Shown here piece after piece: positions 23,667 to 34,280 of a DNA stretch of 64,000 nt (positions within the stretch are counted from its first letter, which is position 1; each line of letters starts with the position of its first letter). Both the position numbers and the translations under genes were made by a program. This stretch comes from Helicoverpa zea (lineage: Eukaryota; Arthropoda; Insecta; Lepidoptera; Noctuidae), in the NCBI RefSeq assembly GCF_022581195.2, contig NC_061470.1:8742001-8806000 (forward strand), in the 5' to 3' direction. The notes beneath the pieces were generated by a model. That model did no database searches. It worked only from the letters and a program-made list of their open reading frames with translations, and was not told where the DNA came from.

Positions 23667-24494
23667 ATGATGGAACACAAGCAAGAAGTTAGCGAGCCTA
23701 CAGAACTCGCTGTCGTCTCCGTGCAGTCGCGTCTCCTTCCCTTCTGGCGTGAATATCCTCGCATGTGGTTCATTCAATTCGAAGCCGTCGTCGAGCCGCA
23801 GAAGACCAGTGACGAAAACAAATATCGTTACGTCCTGGGCCAACTACAACCGACCGACCTTCAACATGTCACAGACATCGTGATCAAGCCGCCAGAAACT
23901 AAGAAGTACGAGGCCATCAAACAACGCCTTCTCTCCGTGTACGAGCAGTCCGAGGTGAAAAACTTTAAGAACCTCATCAGCGGATTGGAACTTGGCAACC
24001 AAAAACCGTCTCAGTTGCTACGACGTATGCGCGAACTCGGCGGCAACATGATCACCGAAGATGGCATCAAGATTGAGTGGATGAACCACCTTCCGCCGCA
24101 AATGCGAGTTGTGCTGTCTGTGAACACAGATTCATCACTCGATATGCTCGCGGCAATGGCAGACAAGATGATGGAATATTCCGAGTCGGCAAATATCGCA
24201 GCTGTCTCTTCATCTCAACCAGATTCTGCGGCAGTAAACCAGCAAATCATGTCCGCGCAGATACAAGTTCTCTCAAAACAACTCGAGAATCTGACACTCG
24301 AGATCTCCGAACTTCGTAGCCGTGGAAGACCAAACCATCGCCGTTATCAGCGTTCCCGCTCAAGATCAAAGTCCACTGCAAGGCATCAACACGATCCCAA
24401 TCGAGTATGTTACTACCACTACCGATTTGGAGATCAGGCAAGACGCTGCGTGTCACCGTGCGCTAGGCGAAATCAAAAGAAGTCGGAAAACTAG
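23667..24494 (+). CDS. Gag protein of the LTR retrotransposon
   Basis: 275 residues from the ATG at 23667 (the open frame extends upstream into the LTR but the first sensible start is here). The N-terminal half has the capsid-like pattern of arthropod CsRn1 Gags (PFWREYPRMWFIQFEA, then YEAIKQRLLSVYEQSE). A Ser/Arg-rich nucleic-acid-binding segment follows, then the unusual zinc knuckle CYYH...C...C (residues 248, 251, 261, 265). The stop at 24492-24494 lies inside the pol frame, which is -1 to gag and open from about 24465, so Pol is probably made by -1 frameshifting in the 30-base overlap. Role: forms the intracellular particle. Confidence 0.9.
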   Translation: MMEHKQEVSEPTELAVVSVQSRLLPFWREYPRMWFIQFEAVVEPQKTSDENKYRYVLGQLQPTDLQHVTDIVIKPPETKKYEAIKQRLLSVYEQSEVKNFKNLISGLELGNQKPSQLLRRMRELGGNMITEDGIKIEWMNHLPPQMRVVLSVNTDSSLDMLAAMADKMMEYSESANIAAVSSSQPDSAAVNQQIMSAQIQVLSKQLENLTLEISELRSRGRPNHRRYQRSRSRSKSTARHQHDPNRVCYYHYRFGDQARRCVSPCARRNQKKSEN

Positions 24495-27400
24495 AAGAGG
24501 CACCGACCGTGGCGGACGTCGGTGTAACTACGACAAGTAACCGCCTATGTGTCTTCGATCGCAACACGAATCACCGTTTCCTCGTTGACACCGGTGCAGA
24601 TATCTCCGTCCTAGCCGCCACCCCAATACATAAGAAGAAATGTTCGCCAACATCATACAAACTATACGCCGCGAACAGTTCACCAATCAATACCTACGGC
24701 GAGAAAGATCTACAAATCGACCTAGGCCTCAGAAGACGATTTCGCTGGTCATTTGTAGTCGCAGATGTCAAAACATCGATACTCGGAGCTGACTTCCTTC
24801 GCCACTTCAAACTCCTCGTCGACTTGCATCAAAAGAAGCTAATCGACAAGGTGACACAACTATCGATAAACGCCGTAGAAATCTCGTCGATGCAACAAGC
24901 CGTTTACGTACTTAGCAACAAGCAAACATATCAAGACATACTCAAGCAATATCCAGATCTACTGCGACCTATGTCCTTGAAAACGCCCGCTAAACACAAC
25001 GTCGTGCATCACATCGAGACTACGGGACAACCTGTCTTCGCCCGTGCTCGCCCCCTGCCGCCCGACAAATACAAAGCGGCTAAGGACGAATTCGAACGCA
25101 TGATGGAAATGGGCATATGTCAACCTTCCAAGAGCCCGTGGGCCAGCCCACTCCATGTGGTAAAGAAGAAAGATGGCAGTCTACGAGTGTGCGGCGACTA
25201 CAGACGTCTAAATTCAGTCACGCTACCAGATAAATACCCGATTCCGCGCATACAAGACTTCACCTATCAACTACACAATAAGAAGATCTTTTCAAAACTC
25301 GACATGAAAATGGCCTACTACAAAATACCAATAAACAAAGAAGACGCTCAGAAAACGGCAATCATCACACCCTTCGGGTTGTTTGAATTCACCTGCATGC
25401 CGTTTGGCCTACGTAACGCTAGTCAAACTTTCCAACGATTCATGCACGAGGTTCTGCGCGGCATCGAGGGATGTTTTTCATACATCGACGATATCTTGTT
25501 GTACTCAGATAACGAACAAGAACACAAGGAATTACTGCATCGAGTTCTTGACCGCTTGAACAAATACGGCGTATCACTCAACGTAAACAAATGTGAATTT
25601 GCACAGGCGAAAATCAATTTTCTCGGCTATGAAGTAACAGCGGACGGCATAAAACCAACCGAAGAACGGATAAAAGTCATATCCAGTTATCCTCAACCGA
25701 AAACTATCATCGAGCTTCGTCGTTTCCTGGGCATGCTGAACTTCTACAGAGATTGTTTACCAAATCAAGCCGACATGCAAAGTGAACTCAACAAATATCT
25801 GCACAATGGGAAAAAGAATGACAAAACGCCTATCACGTGGACGCCGGCCGCCGAACAAGCATTTCAAAAATGCCGCCAAAGCATACTGGAATGTGCAACA
25901 CTATCGCACCCTATCGCCGGCACCCCACTCTGCATCATGACGGACGCTTCTGACCACGGCATTGGAGCGGTGCTACAACAACGTGACAACGCAGCCTGGA
26001 AACCGCTAGCATTCTTTTCCAAAACATTGAGTGCTACGCAATCACGATACAGCACGTATGATCGCGAACTACTAGCGATCTACGCGGCTGTGAAACATTT
26101 TCGAAGACTCATCGAAGGCTGTGACGTCACCGTCTACACTGATCACAAACCGCTGTCCTATGCGCTCTCAAGGCCGCAAAGTAGCAGCGACACTCAGCGA
26201 CGTGAGCGACAACTCCACTTTATCAGTCAATTCGTCAAGAACATCGTGTACGTAAAGGGAGAAGAAAACTCAGTCGCTGACGCCTTATCTCGTATTGACG
26301 AAATACAATGCCCGTCAAACATCGACTACGACAAGTTATCACGTGATCAAGATCAAGACGATGAGCTGAAACAATTGAAGCTGCAGCCGAATTTAAAATT
26401 CATCTCAGTTACTTTGCCTGGCACGCAACGACCAATCACGTGCGAGATGTCAACGTCCACGCTTCGCCCATACTTACCACCGGCACATCGTTTTGCTGCA
26501 TTCAAAGCGCAACATGATCTCTGCCACTCTGGTATCAAGGCGACTAGGAAGCAAGTGACATCGAAGTTCTTCTGGTCATCCATGAACAAAGACGTAACAA
26601 CGTGGACAAGAAACTGCGTCGGCTGTCAGCGAGCAAAAGTACATCGTCACGTCGTCACGCCGCTAGGAAGTTTCCCGCCATCTCAACGCTTCGAACACAT
26701 ACATATCGATATAGTCGGCCCATTTCGACTATCTTACGATTATCGATATTGTGTTACGATCATGGACAGATTTACAAAGTGGCCAGAAGCTGTACCAGTG
26801 CGCGAAATAACAGCTGAGATCGTCGCAAAAGCGCTGTATGAAAACTGGATTGCGAGATTCGGCTGCCCACTACGTATATCAACCGATCAAGGCAGGCAGT
26901 TTGAATCGTCGTTGTTCAGCGCGCTAATGAAGAAGCTCGGCATTACACGCATACGTACAACTGCATACCATCCGCAGTCAAACGGTCAAATAGAGCGCTG
27001 GCATCGTACGCTAAAAGCTGCGTTAATGGCTAGAGGCGCAACTACCAACTGGAGTGACGAACTTCCCACCGTACTACTTGGCCTCCGAACAGCGCTGCGT
27101 GAAGACAACAACCTAAGTCCCGCGCTAATGACCTACGGTTCTACGCTACGTGTGCCATCGGATTTCTTCGCGCCGACTACTACAATTAACATGTCGGACG
27201 AAGATTACGTACGCTGCCTCACACAAACGATGACGTCACTCTCACCTTCGTGCACTACCGCGAGAACATCAGCCAGTCCCTTCATACATAAGGACCTCGG
27301 TACGTGCACACACGTCTTTGTGAGGAACGATACCGTTCGAGCGCCGCTGACACCACCCTACGATGGACCGTATCCTGTGCTACAGAGACACGAAAAATTC

Positions 27401-27613
27401 TTCAAGATACAGCTACCGAATCGAGAGACAGTTGTATCGCTGGATAGACTGAAACCGGCATACATCTGCAACGAAAATGATTCGCCAAACACTACGTGTT
27501 CTACGAGTACACCGAGCATCGTGGATCCTGTACCTTCACAGCAACCCTACGTCACCAGGACCGGCAGAGTATGCAAGCCAAACGTACGCTTCGCTAAGGG
27601 GGGGGTACTGTGA
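24465..27613 (+). CDS. Pol polyprotein (protease, RT, RNase H, integrase)
   Basis: The frame is open from 24465; residues here are counted from the codon at 24509. Protease DTGAD (Asp27). Reverse transcriptase with SPWASPLHVVKKKDGSLRVC and the catalytic YIDD (325-328). RNase H with TDASDHGIG (Asp479) and YTDHKPLSYAL. Integrase with an HHCC zinc finger (H..H then NCVGCQRAK) and Asp734, Asp793, Glu829, giving the D-D-35-E spacing. The frame has no stop or shift over 1034 codons and ends with a TGA formed by the first bases of the 3' LTR. All catalytic residues are present, so the element may be active. The integrase C-terminus has no chromodomain that I can see. Confidence 0.95.
27596..27608 (+). 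other. Polypurine tract
   Basis: AAGGGGGGGG just before the 3' LTR is the plus-strand primer site. Confidence 0.8.
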
Positions 27614-27925
27614 GGTACGCTTCGCTACACCACCCACAACATGGGATTGAAGACCGCTCGCGCCGAACGCGTTATATTTACGTTCGTGCTATCTCGCTCG
27701 CGCGCGCATCTGTCTCGTTTCTTTTAGGTACTCACAGAGTCTTATCAGAGCGTTCTTATTGGACAATCGCGCGACGCTCTCGCTTGAGCGTTAACACTAC
27801 TTCGGCCCCTGTTATTTTAGACTTAAGCTCGTTCTGTATTTACAAAATATACGATATACTATACTCTTCTACTTTACACCATCATTGCTGTTTTATTTAT
27901 CAACTTTACCTGCATTGCTGCTACA
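27609..27925 (+). repeat. 3' LTR
   Basis: 317 bp, same sequence as the 5' LTR on reading, followed by the second GGTT and the rest of the receptor exon. Confidence 0.95.
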
Positions 27926-28710
27926 GGTTACTACAACCAAACACGGGCAGTGGACAGAAGTCTTACGCATAGCGGGGAGTTGGCTACACGAGACCGGTTT
28001 ACGAAAACGCCTGGTCAATCGCTTACGGATCCCTCAGCCACCGTGCCGAGCGTCCCTTCTCGCTGAGAGGGTGAAACTAGGGGACATTGCTCCCTTGCTC
28101 GCCTTGACTATGCTTGGAGCCATTCTATCTGTCGTGCTACTGGGAATTGAGATTATGTATGCTAAGGCTAAAGGAAGGAAATTACAAGAAGGGGACGCAA
28201 AACATGCTTTACAAGATAATGATGATAGTTCTGAAGTCACAGATGTTGTCTGCAATTATTTAGCTTAAATTGTATGTTCATCTTGATTTCGTGTAAAATA
28301 TATTATTATATTGTAGTATAAAGCCATGGTAGTATAGAAGTAGTGTACACATTTTATGTAGTTTGAATAACAGCACAAAGAATCACAATTTGTGTTTCAT
28401 TGACCATTCCACAGCCACCCTAGAAGCTTCCCTATACTTCCCTATATTTTGTTGTGAAATGAAGCTAACATAGAAACTGTGAGAAGTTTTAAGTTGATTA
28501 CGAAAGAAAATGAGCGATGTTGAAATCATAAAAAATATTGACCGTGTCACGAAAACAGGCCACTACTCAAGAACCATACGATTTCCAAATAACGTATCTG
28601 TAGTCATTATCCTCACGCTCCGAGAACATACTTATCAGAATAGTCCTTATCGACTATCAGATATTTCTGCGAAGATCATCACGTCTGCCATCCGATTACA
28701 ATACAAAGTC

Positions 28711-28740
28711 TATTTAAATATCATTGTCTTGTATCAGTGC
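28711..28740 (+). promoter_or_regulatory. Core promoter of the 28.8-kb gene
   Basis: TATTTAAATA (28711-28720) is followed by the arthropod initiator-like ATCAGTG (about 28733-28739), about 75 bases before the ATG at 28812. An 80-codon frame starting at 28510 runs across this promoter and is therefore unlikely to be a gene. Confidence 0.55.
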
Positions 28741-28811
28741 GAAGTAATGTAGAAGGCAGCTGGAGACTGCTGGTCGAAAGTTCTAGAATAAAGTTCGGTT
28801 AAACAGCAGAA

Positions 28812-30710
28812 ATGCTGGGGTTAATAATAAAGTTAAGCGCGTTGTCGATAGGGCTAAGTTATGCAACTTCTAGCAATTGTCAGACTTTGCAGCAGTCGCA
28901 GGTGAGTTAAAAAATGACATACTTTTTTAGCATAGGTACTAGATACTTTAATACAGTTCTCATTTAACAAAAAGCATTTTTAATCTTCCTAAAGTTAACT
29001 GTTGCCCGTGTAGACGTAAACGTGGTTCAAAATGGATAGTGTGAAAGTCTAAACAAATTCTGATAATATTTATATGTATTAAGTAATCTTTTTTCTACAA
29101 ATGTATGATCACAGATGGCGGCTCTGACAGACAGAATGAATCAAATGATTAGCGCGCTCTACTCATCGTGTAAGTATTTCTGCTTACTTGCTGTTTCAAT
29201 GTACAATATAATGCCTGGTACATACGATTCTTACTCATTATAGGTAATAAAGGAGCTTATGGCTGTACCCAAGAACAACAAAAAAATCTGTATGATTTCT
29301 TTTTTGACGTATTTTTGAAGACAATAACATATACGCGTATTTACGGAACTATCCTTTAACTTGGTTTTGAAATGTCCAACCAGTTTAAACTAGAGATTCT
29401 CCTCGTTTTGCAGGATAACGATTTTACATTCGAACAATCAATAAAAGCAGAAACTCTTCAAATCCAATTTGTTGTACAAGTAATTCTGTGAAAACGTTTA
29501 ACGTCAAAAACAATTTCTACGTGAGTTACTAGCCTTATTCTGACTTTATTATTGTTATAAAAGTAGCTGCTTAGTGAAAGCTGACAGCGCATTTTGTGGA
29601 ATGCAATTAATTAATATGTATTATTGCTTTGATCAAAGGTTCACTCCGCCAGTAAATAAATACTTAATTATAGCTCGAACTTAGTAATTAATAAACCAAT
29701 GAAATATGAGTAATTAATTCACAGAATTTATTCCAATGGTTTTTATGACACAAATGCTTGAACAATAAACGTTTATTTGTTTATGCGTAGTTTAGCCATT
29801 AACTTTATCCCTTTCCACAAATTCTTATAGTAATGCTCAATGATTCTTGTAACAATTACTATAATGAATATCCAACATTTTTTTTTCAGCACCTCTTCTA
29901 TCAAAACTGCAGCCGCCTACGACATCTTTAGCAAGCAATGAAGCACCCGAAGAGCCACCTACCGAGCCACCTGTGATACCAACGACAACTACATACGAAC
30001 CCCCGACCTACAGCTATGTATACCCTCAAGGGCAGGTGGTATACATGTCACATACACCACCGTCTCCATCTTCAAGTTCCCCAGCTGTGCCGGCACCTCC
30101 CGCTGTAGCTCCAAGCCCGTATTATACCAGTACACCGCCGGAACAACCAGCGCCAACTACTTCGCCGGCTCCTCAGCCTTGGCCGTATGGCTATGAGTAT
30201 CCTTACCCGCAGTACGCCCCTCCTCCTTATTCTCCACCTTGCGTTCCTTATCCCCATCCTTATCCACCAGCACATCAGGATTACTATCATACTGAGCCAA
30301 AACCGGCTCCATATAAATCAGTTCCTCCTCCGCCCGTTTCAGCTCCTGTGTACCCGCCTGTATCATCATACCCACCGGTTGCTAGTTACCCACCATCTCC
30401 AGGATATCCTCCAGCTACTCCATACCCCTCTCATACGCCTTACCCACCGGTTCCTACTGCTTACCCAACGGCACCATCTCCCTACCCACCGCCACCATCT
30501 CCCTACCCACCGCCACCACCTCCTTGCTTACCTCCACCGTCTCCGTATCCACAGATACCATCCCCTTACCCACAAACTCCTTTGCCTTACCCACAAAGCC
30601 CATCCCCTTACGCACCCCAGTATCCACCTGGATACCCTTCAACTAGACCAGCCACTCCAGCTTTCTCTACTCATTACGCTAAACGATACGACCAACCTCG
30701 ATATGGATAA
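28812..30710 (+). CDS. Secreted Pro/Tyr-rich protein (321 aa, three exons)
   Basis: Exons 28812-28901, 29115-29169 and 29890-30710, phases 0 and 1. The signal peptide is MLGLIIKLSALSIGLSYA, cleaved before TSSNC. A short helical linker with one Cys (CQTLQQSQMAALTDRMNQMI) leads to about 260 residues of Pro/Tyr/Ser low-complexity sequence with YPPxxSPYP and PSPYPPPPSPYP repeats, ending KRYDQPRYG. AATAAA motifs follow within 30-90 bases. Tyr-Pro repeats of this sort occur in cross-linked extracellular structures such as eggshell and cuticle; the assignment is inference. Shares the signal-peptide first exon, short second exon and large repeat exon of the 15.7-kb gene. Confidence 0.85.
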
Positions 30711-30839
30711 TCAAATTAAGATATCAGTTGTAAATAAAATTGTAGTCATTAACAATAATAAACAGTGTCTAGATATCATTAGGTGACCCTAATTTATTAT
30801 TTAATAAAGTTTGCGATTTATTTATAACCTTTGTATTTT

Positions 30840-31490
30840 ATTTCTTCTTCTACATAATTATTACTCGCTGTTGTTTATAATAGGTATTAATTAAGTGCCC
30901 CATAATGTATCAATGTCAATGTTTTTATGCAGCAAGTGCTGACAGTAACAATGCATCGAATTACCTGCTTGATCTGTGACCTTTGGGTATTTATTGCAAT
31001 GTTAATTAAATCACCACATTGAAATGGGAATTTATGCTAATTTAGACAAACGAAGAGAACCAATGTGGATTTATACGTATTTTTATACATAAATAACTCC
31101 AATTCTTAGGCTACTAATATCACAGATGCGTGCGAGTAAATAAAATAAATAGAATCTTTCATTCATTTAATTTTCTACGTTTATGGGCTCAATTGTATAA
31201 TGCTGTGCATTAATGCAATCACAGCAAAAGAAAAGGAGTTATGAGTTATAGTATGTTTTTTCAAAAATATTTTAAAATACTAATATGCATGTAACAGTAT
31301 ATTAATCACTTCAAAAGAGGAAGCAAATAAAACAGAAGTAAGTACATGTTAATCATCATCGAAAGGAAATGAACACATGTTGTAAAAACACAGCGCTGTA
31401 GAATTGCTCAAGTTCGAAAACATGTCCTATCTAACGTTAAAATGGTTACTTCGAAAATGTCTAAACAATTTCCTAATTTCTTGATAGTGT
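30840..31490. other. Intergenic, AT-rich
   Basis: Spacer between two same-strand secreted-protein genes. No ORF, repeat or structured element recognised. Confidence 0.5.
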
Positions 31491-31494
31491 TGCA

Positions 31495-31500
31495 TATAAA
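31495..31500 (+). promoter_or_regulatory. TATA box of the 31.5-kb gene
   Basis: CATATAAATG about 42 bases before the ATG, fitting a start near 31525 and a very short leader. Confidence 0.55.
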
Positions 31501-31536
31501 TGTATGTGCGACAGGTGAACAGGCACAACTTGAACC

Positions 31537-32989
31537 ATGGCTTTCTTATACATAATCGTCGCCTTGGCTATCCAGGTAAATATTTACTTCTTTATTTAAT
31601 TTGTCCTTATTTCTTATGTCTCCTTTTATAACTCGGTTTTTGATTGATCCTTTCATTACATTCCTGATGATTTAGCTTCGCTTTAAAGATTCCTCATTCA
31701 TAAAATGAATTTCATTCAATGTTCATCAATGACTACTTGCCGAATAAAATCTTCATAGAAGCTGTTTATCAACTGAATTTATTTTTTAGGGTTCATTCAC
31801 TTACGCCAACGTAACTGACAGTGAGGAATGCGTTAACAGTGGTGAGATCAAAAACGATATCCCAGATGTTTATTACAAAACCGAAGGTGACGATCAAGTC
31901 GTTAAAGACTATTCCGCCGGCCAAAAGGATTGGATCGATTTCTTCCTCCTTCCTGACGCTAACTTATATCCGACATCCTCAGTTGCGATGATGAGTCAAG
32001 CAACTAACTCTGACAAGTCAGTCGAAGAACAATTAGAAGAAATTAAGGAAATTGCGCAGAAGATAACCCTCGCCATTCAGAGCGAAATGGCAAACCTCCT
32101 CACTTATGCCATCAATTCTTGCGATAAAGGAGAAGGTGAAGAAGTAGAAGGAAAAGGAGAAGGAGAAGACAACCATCTGCGTAGGAGGAGATCAATGGAA
32201 AGCCCCATGGCTAGCACTGAATTGGTGACAAGATTGCTTAAACATATCAAATCAAACAACGAATACCAGAACATTGCCATCGACAAAATGATGACTGCTC
32301 AAGAAATCGCTGACAAGTACGGAATCGAATTCAGCCCCGACACGGAAATACTTTCTGACCTCGCTATGGCTGCCAACCACCAGGCTGAGGAAATGAACTC
32401 CCTATTGCAAGAGTCATTAGAGATGAAGAACGTCACCCGCAAAGCTGAAACTGCTAAAGTGGAGGCACTATCAACAAACAAAGCTCAAGATAACGACGGT
32501 TACTTTTCATTCACTATTCAGTACCCTGATCAGCCAGCTCCTGTAAACGTACAACCAGCAGTAAACCACCATCATCACGCGGACTCGTACCCGAGTTATA
32601 ACTATTACTACAACTACCCTGAGACTCAGATCCCTGCTCCTCCAACACAGAGCTACTACAGCAGTCCTCCCGTAAGCAAGCGACCGGACTTCTACGACAC
32701 CGTGTCTTACATCCCTCAGGAATACTCATACTGCGCCATGGAACCTATGACATCTGCATCGACTATCATCATGCCCTTCGAAGAGATTTTGGAACCCGAA
32801 CCGGAGTTAGTAGGCGAAGAGTTAGAAGATACTGTTTCTTCTAAAGTGTACGTGGACCGTGGGGATGAACCAGGGTCAGCAACTGTCAGCCATGTCATGA
32901 CTTACACTGTCGGTGAAAAGTCACATTTCAGGACCCCAGCTATCGAGAGGTTACCGCAGCAAATGCAGTACTGCTTCTTCCTGATGTAA
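31537..32989 (+). CDS. Secreted acidic protein with RRRR processing site (412 aa, two exons)
   Basis: Exon 1 (31537-31575) is MAFLYIIVALAIQ. Exon 2 (31790-32989) begins GSFTYANVT, completing a signal peptide probably cut near GSFT/YA. The N-terminal domain has Cys in EECVNSG and a helical, Glu-rich segment. A Glu/Gly-rich stretch leads to NHLRRRRSMES (Arg 144-147), a classic furin-type cleavage site, so the chain is probably processed to two parts. The second part has a helical segment, then a Tyr/Pro region (HHHHADSYPSYNYYYNYP), an acidic patch (EEILEPEPELVGEELED) and a C-terminal YCFFLM. AATAAA lies about 100 bases after the stop. No family recognised; a follicle-cell or gland product is possible. 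Confidence 0.85.
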
Positions 32990-33109
32990 AGTTTAAATTA
33001 GATTAGTTAATTATTGTCCTTTGTAAATAAGCCTATTGTATTATTACATCTCCAATTCACGTATTTAAATGCCATAAACAAATAATAATAAATACTGTGA
33101 GATTATTTC

Positions 33110-34050
33110 ATTGTTTATTTTCAATGTAGCCTTTTATATCTTCTGGTAAAGGTCCATGTTTAACGGTCTGTATCTAAAATAACATTCAGTCATTCAGAGC
33201 TCTTTGAAGAAGGTAATTTTTCAAGTGGATTTTTTTTCCTGTAATAGAAAATAAAACACCTTATCGACTTGCGTCAACTTTAATAGATTTAAATAAATAT
33301 CCAAACATATTTACTAAATCTTAATCTATCTTAACATTAGCTAGTTTATAAACCTTTGGGTTTTTTTTGGCACTTGGCGTTTTCACTGGTGCTTTCATAT
33401 CTCTTCATTTTCTAATAAAATGAAGAAGAATGCGCTAGTTTTTGGTAATCACTAAAATTATATTAGGCTATATTAATAAATACATTATATTTGGTAACAA
33501 TGAATAGTTTTCAATATGTTTATAATTCGATATAATGTCACAGAAAAGGCACATTTATTGCGTAGGCGTAGACAGTGCATTACCAATAATATGCAATATT
33601 TGAGATTATACAAATGGTTATATAGTAAAATTGATACAGGTAAGATATTTGGCTCATTCTTCGGTACTACTTATTTAAAACTTTTCCTTTGGTTACATTA
33701 CAAGGTAACTTTTACATTTCACTATGATATATTTCTCTCATTTCACCAAATTATAATAGTACATTAGGTGTGTATTACAATATAAAATATAAATTTTATT
33801 TCGATTTCAACCAACTTTTTACAATGCCTTAGCACCATCTGGCAAATAACCGCTACCAACATTCTTTAAAATAACGCCAAAAAATATATCAAAACCATTT
33901 TTAAAATTTTGTCCTACACTACCAAAGTTACATACCTACTAATCAATTTCATAATTTATTTATACAATAATTTTACATCAAATTCATCAAAATACGAACC
34001 TTACTTTCAAAATCACAAACGATCCGAAACGTTATAAAACAGAGACAATT
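33110..34050. other. Intergenic, AT-rich
   Basis: No supported gene. The right end (about 34052, TTTATT on the plus strand) supplies the likely poly-A signal for the minus-strand T-box gene. Confidence 0.5.
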
Positions 34051-34280
34051 TTTATTTCCAACGAAACATTTTTGAATTTAGAAGAGCTTTAGAACCCAAC
34101 ATAGATTTAAGAACATCCCCAGTGCCTCAAAACGAGTTCTGTTTTCAAATTCCCCTTCAGGCGGTAAAATTGACAGATGGTGCGCGTTCCAGCGACGCGG
34201 TCGCTCACTCTGTCGGGTCGCGGTCGTCAGCGGGCGTTGTCTTTACATTCACTACACTATCGCTCGTGGTACGTGGCCAG

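Larger units (their letters stand above)
23328..27925 (+). mobile_element. Intact Ty3/gypsy LTR retrotransposon, CsRn1/Kabuki-like
   Basis: A 4598-bp element with two 317-bp LTRs (23328-23644 and 27609-27925), TG..CA ends and a 4-bp target duplication GGTT (23324-23327 and 27926-27929). It has a primer-binding site, gag, an intact 1034-codon pol frame and a polypurine tract. The LTRs look identical base for base on reading, so insertion is very recent. The Gag Cys-His-Cys-Cys knuckle (C-x2-H-x9-C-x3-C), the PBS TGGTGACCCCGA and the 4-bp duplication fit the CsRn1 group, which includes Kabuki of Bombyx. No env gene. The element is in sense orientation within the last exon of the IR75-type gene. 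Confidence 0.95.
17314..28268 (+). pseudogene. Ionotropic receptor (IR75-type), last exon split by an LTR retrotransposon
   Basis: Exons: 17314-17395, 20613-20764, 21000-21153, 21261-21448, 21585-21721, 21932-22093, 22296-22486, 22612-22826, 22960-23163, then 23313-23327 joined to 27930-28268. Phases agree at every junction and the sum is 613 codons including the stop, the usual IR75 length. Features in order: N-terminal region (FFKHKVVSSIIVLACW, MKYKWLLL), ligand-binding lobe 1 ending DYVTPLWPF, first membrane segment (VWWSCLGIMAILAMVEWI), pore-side WLQQ, second membrane segment (LVHAYYTSAIVSAL), lobe 2, and final membrane segment (LLALTMLGAILSVVLLG). Known role: odorant (often acid) detection in olfactory neurons. 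The insertion after WV (GGTT duplicated) removes the end of lobe 2 and the last membrane segment from the uninterrupted frame. The rest of the gene has no other lesion, so the break is recent. A separate signal-peptide exon may lie upstream. Confidence 0.88.

Noticed and set aside
28510..28752. 80-codon open frame before the 28.8-kb gene
   Set aside because: It runs across a TATA/initiator pair for the downstream gene, has no domain or signal peptide, and is probably receptor 3' flank.
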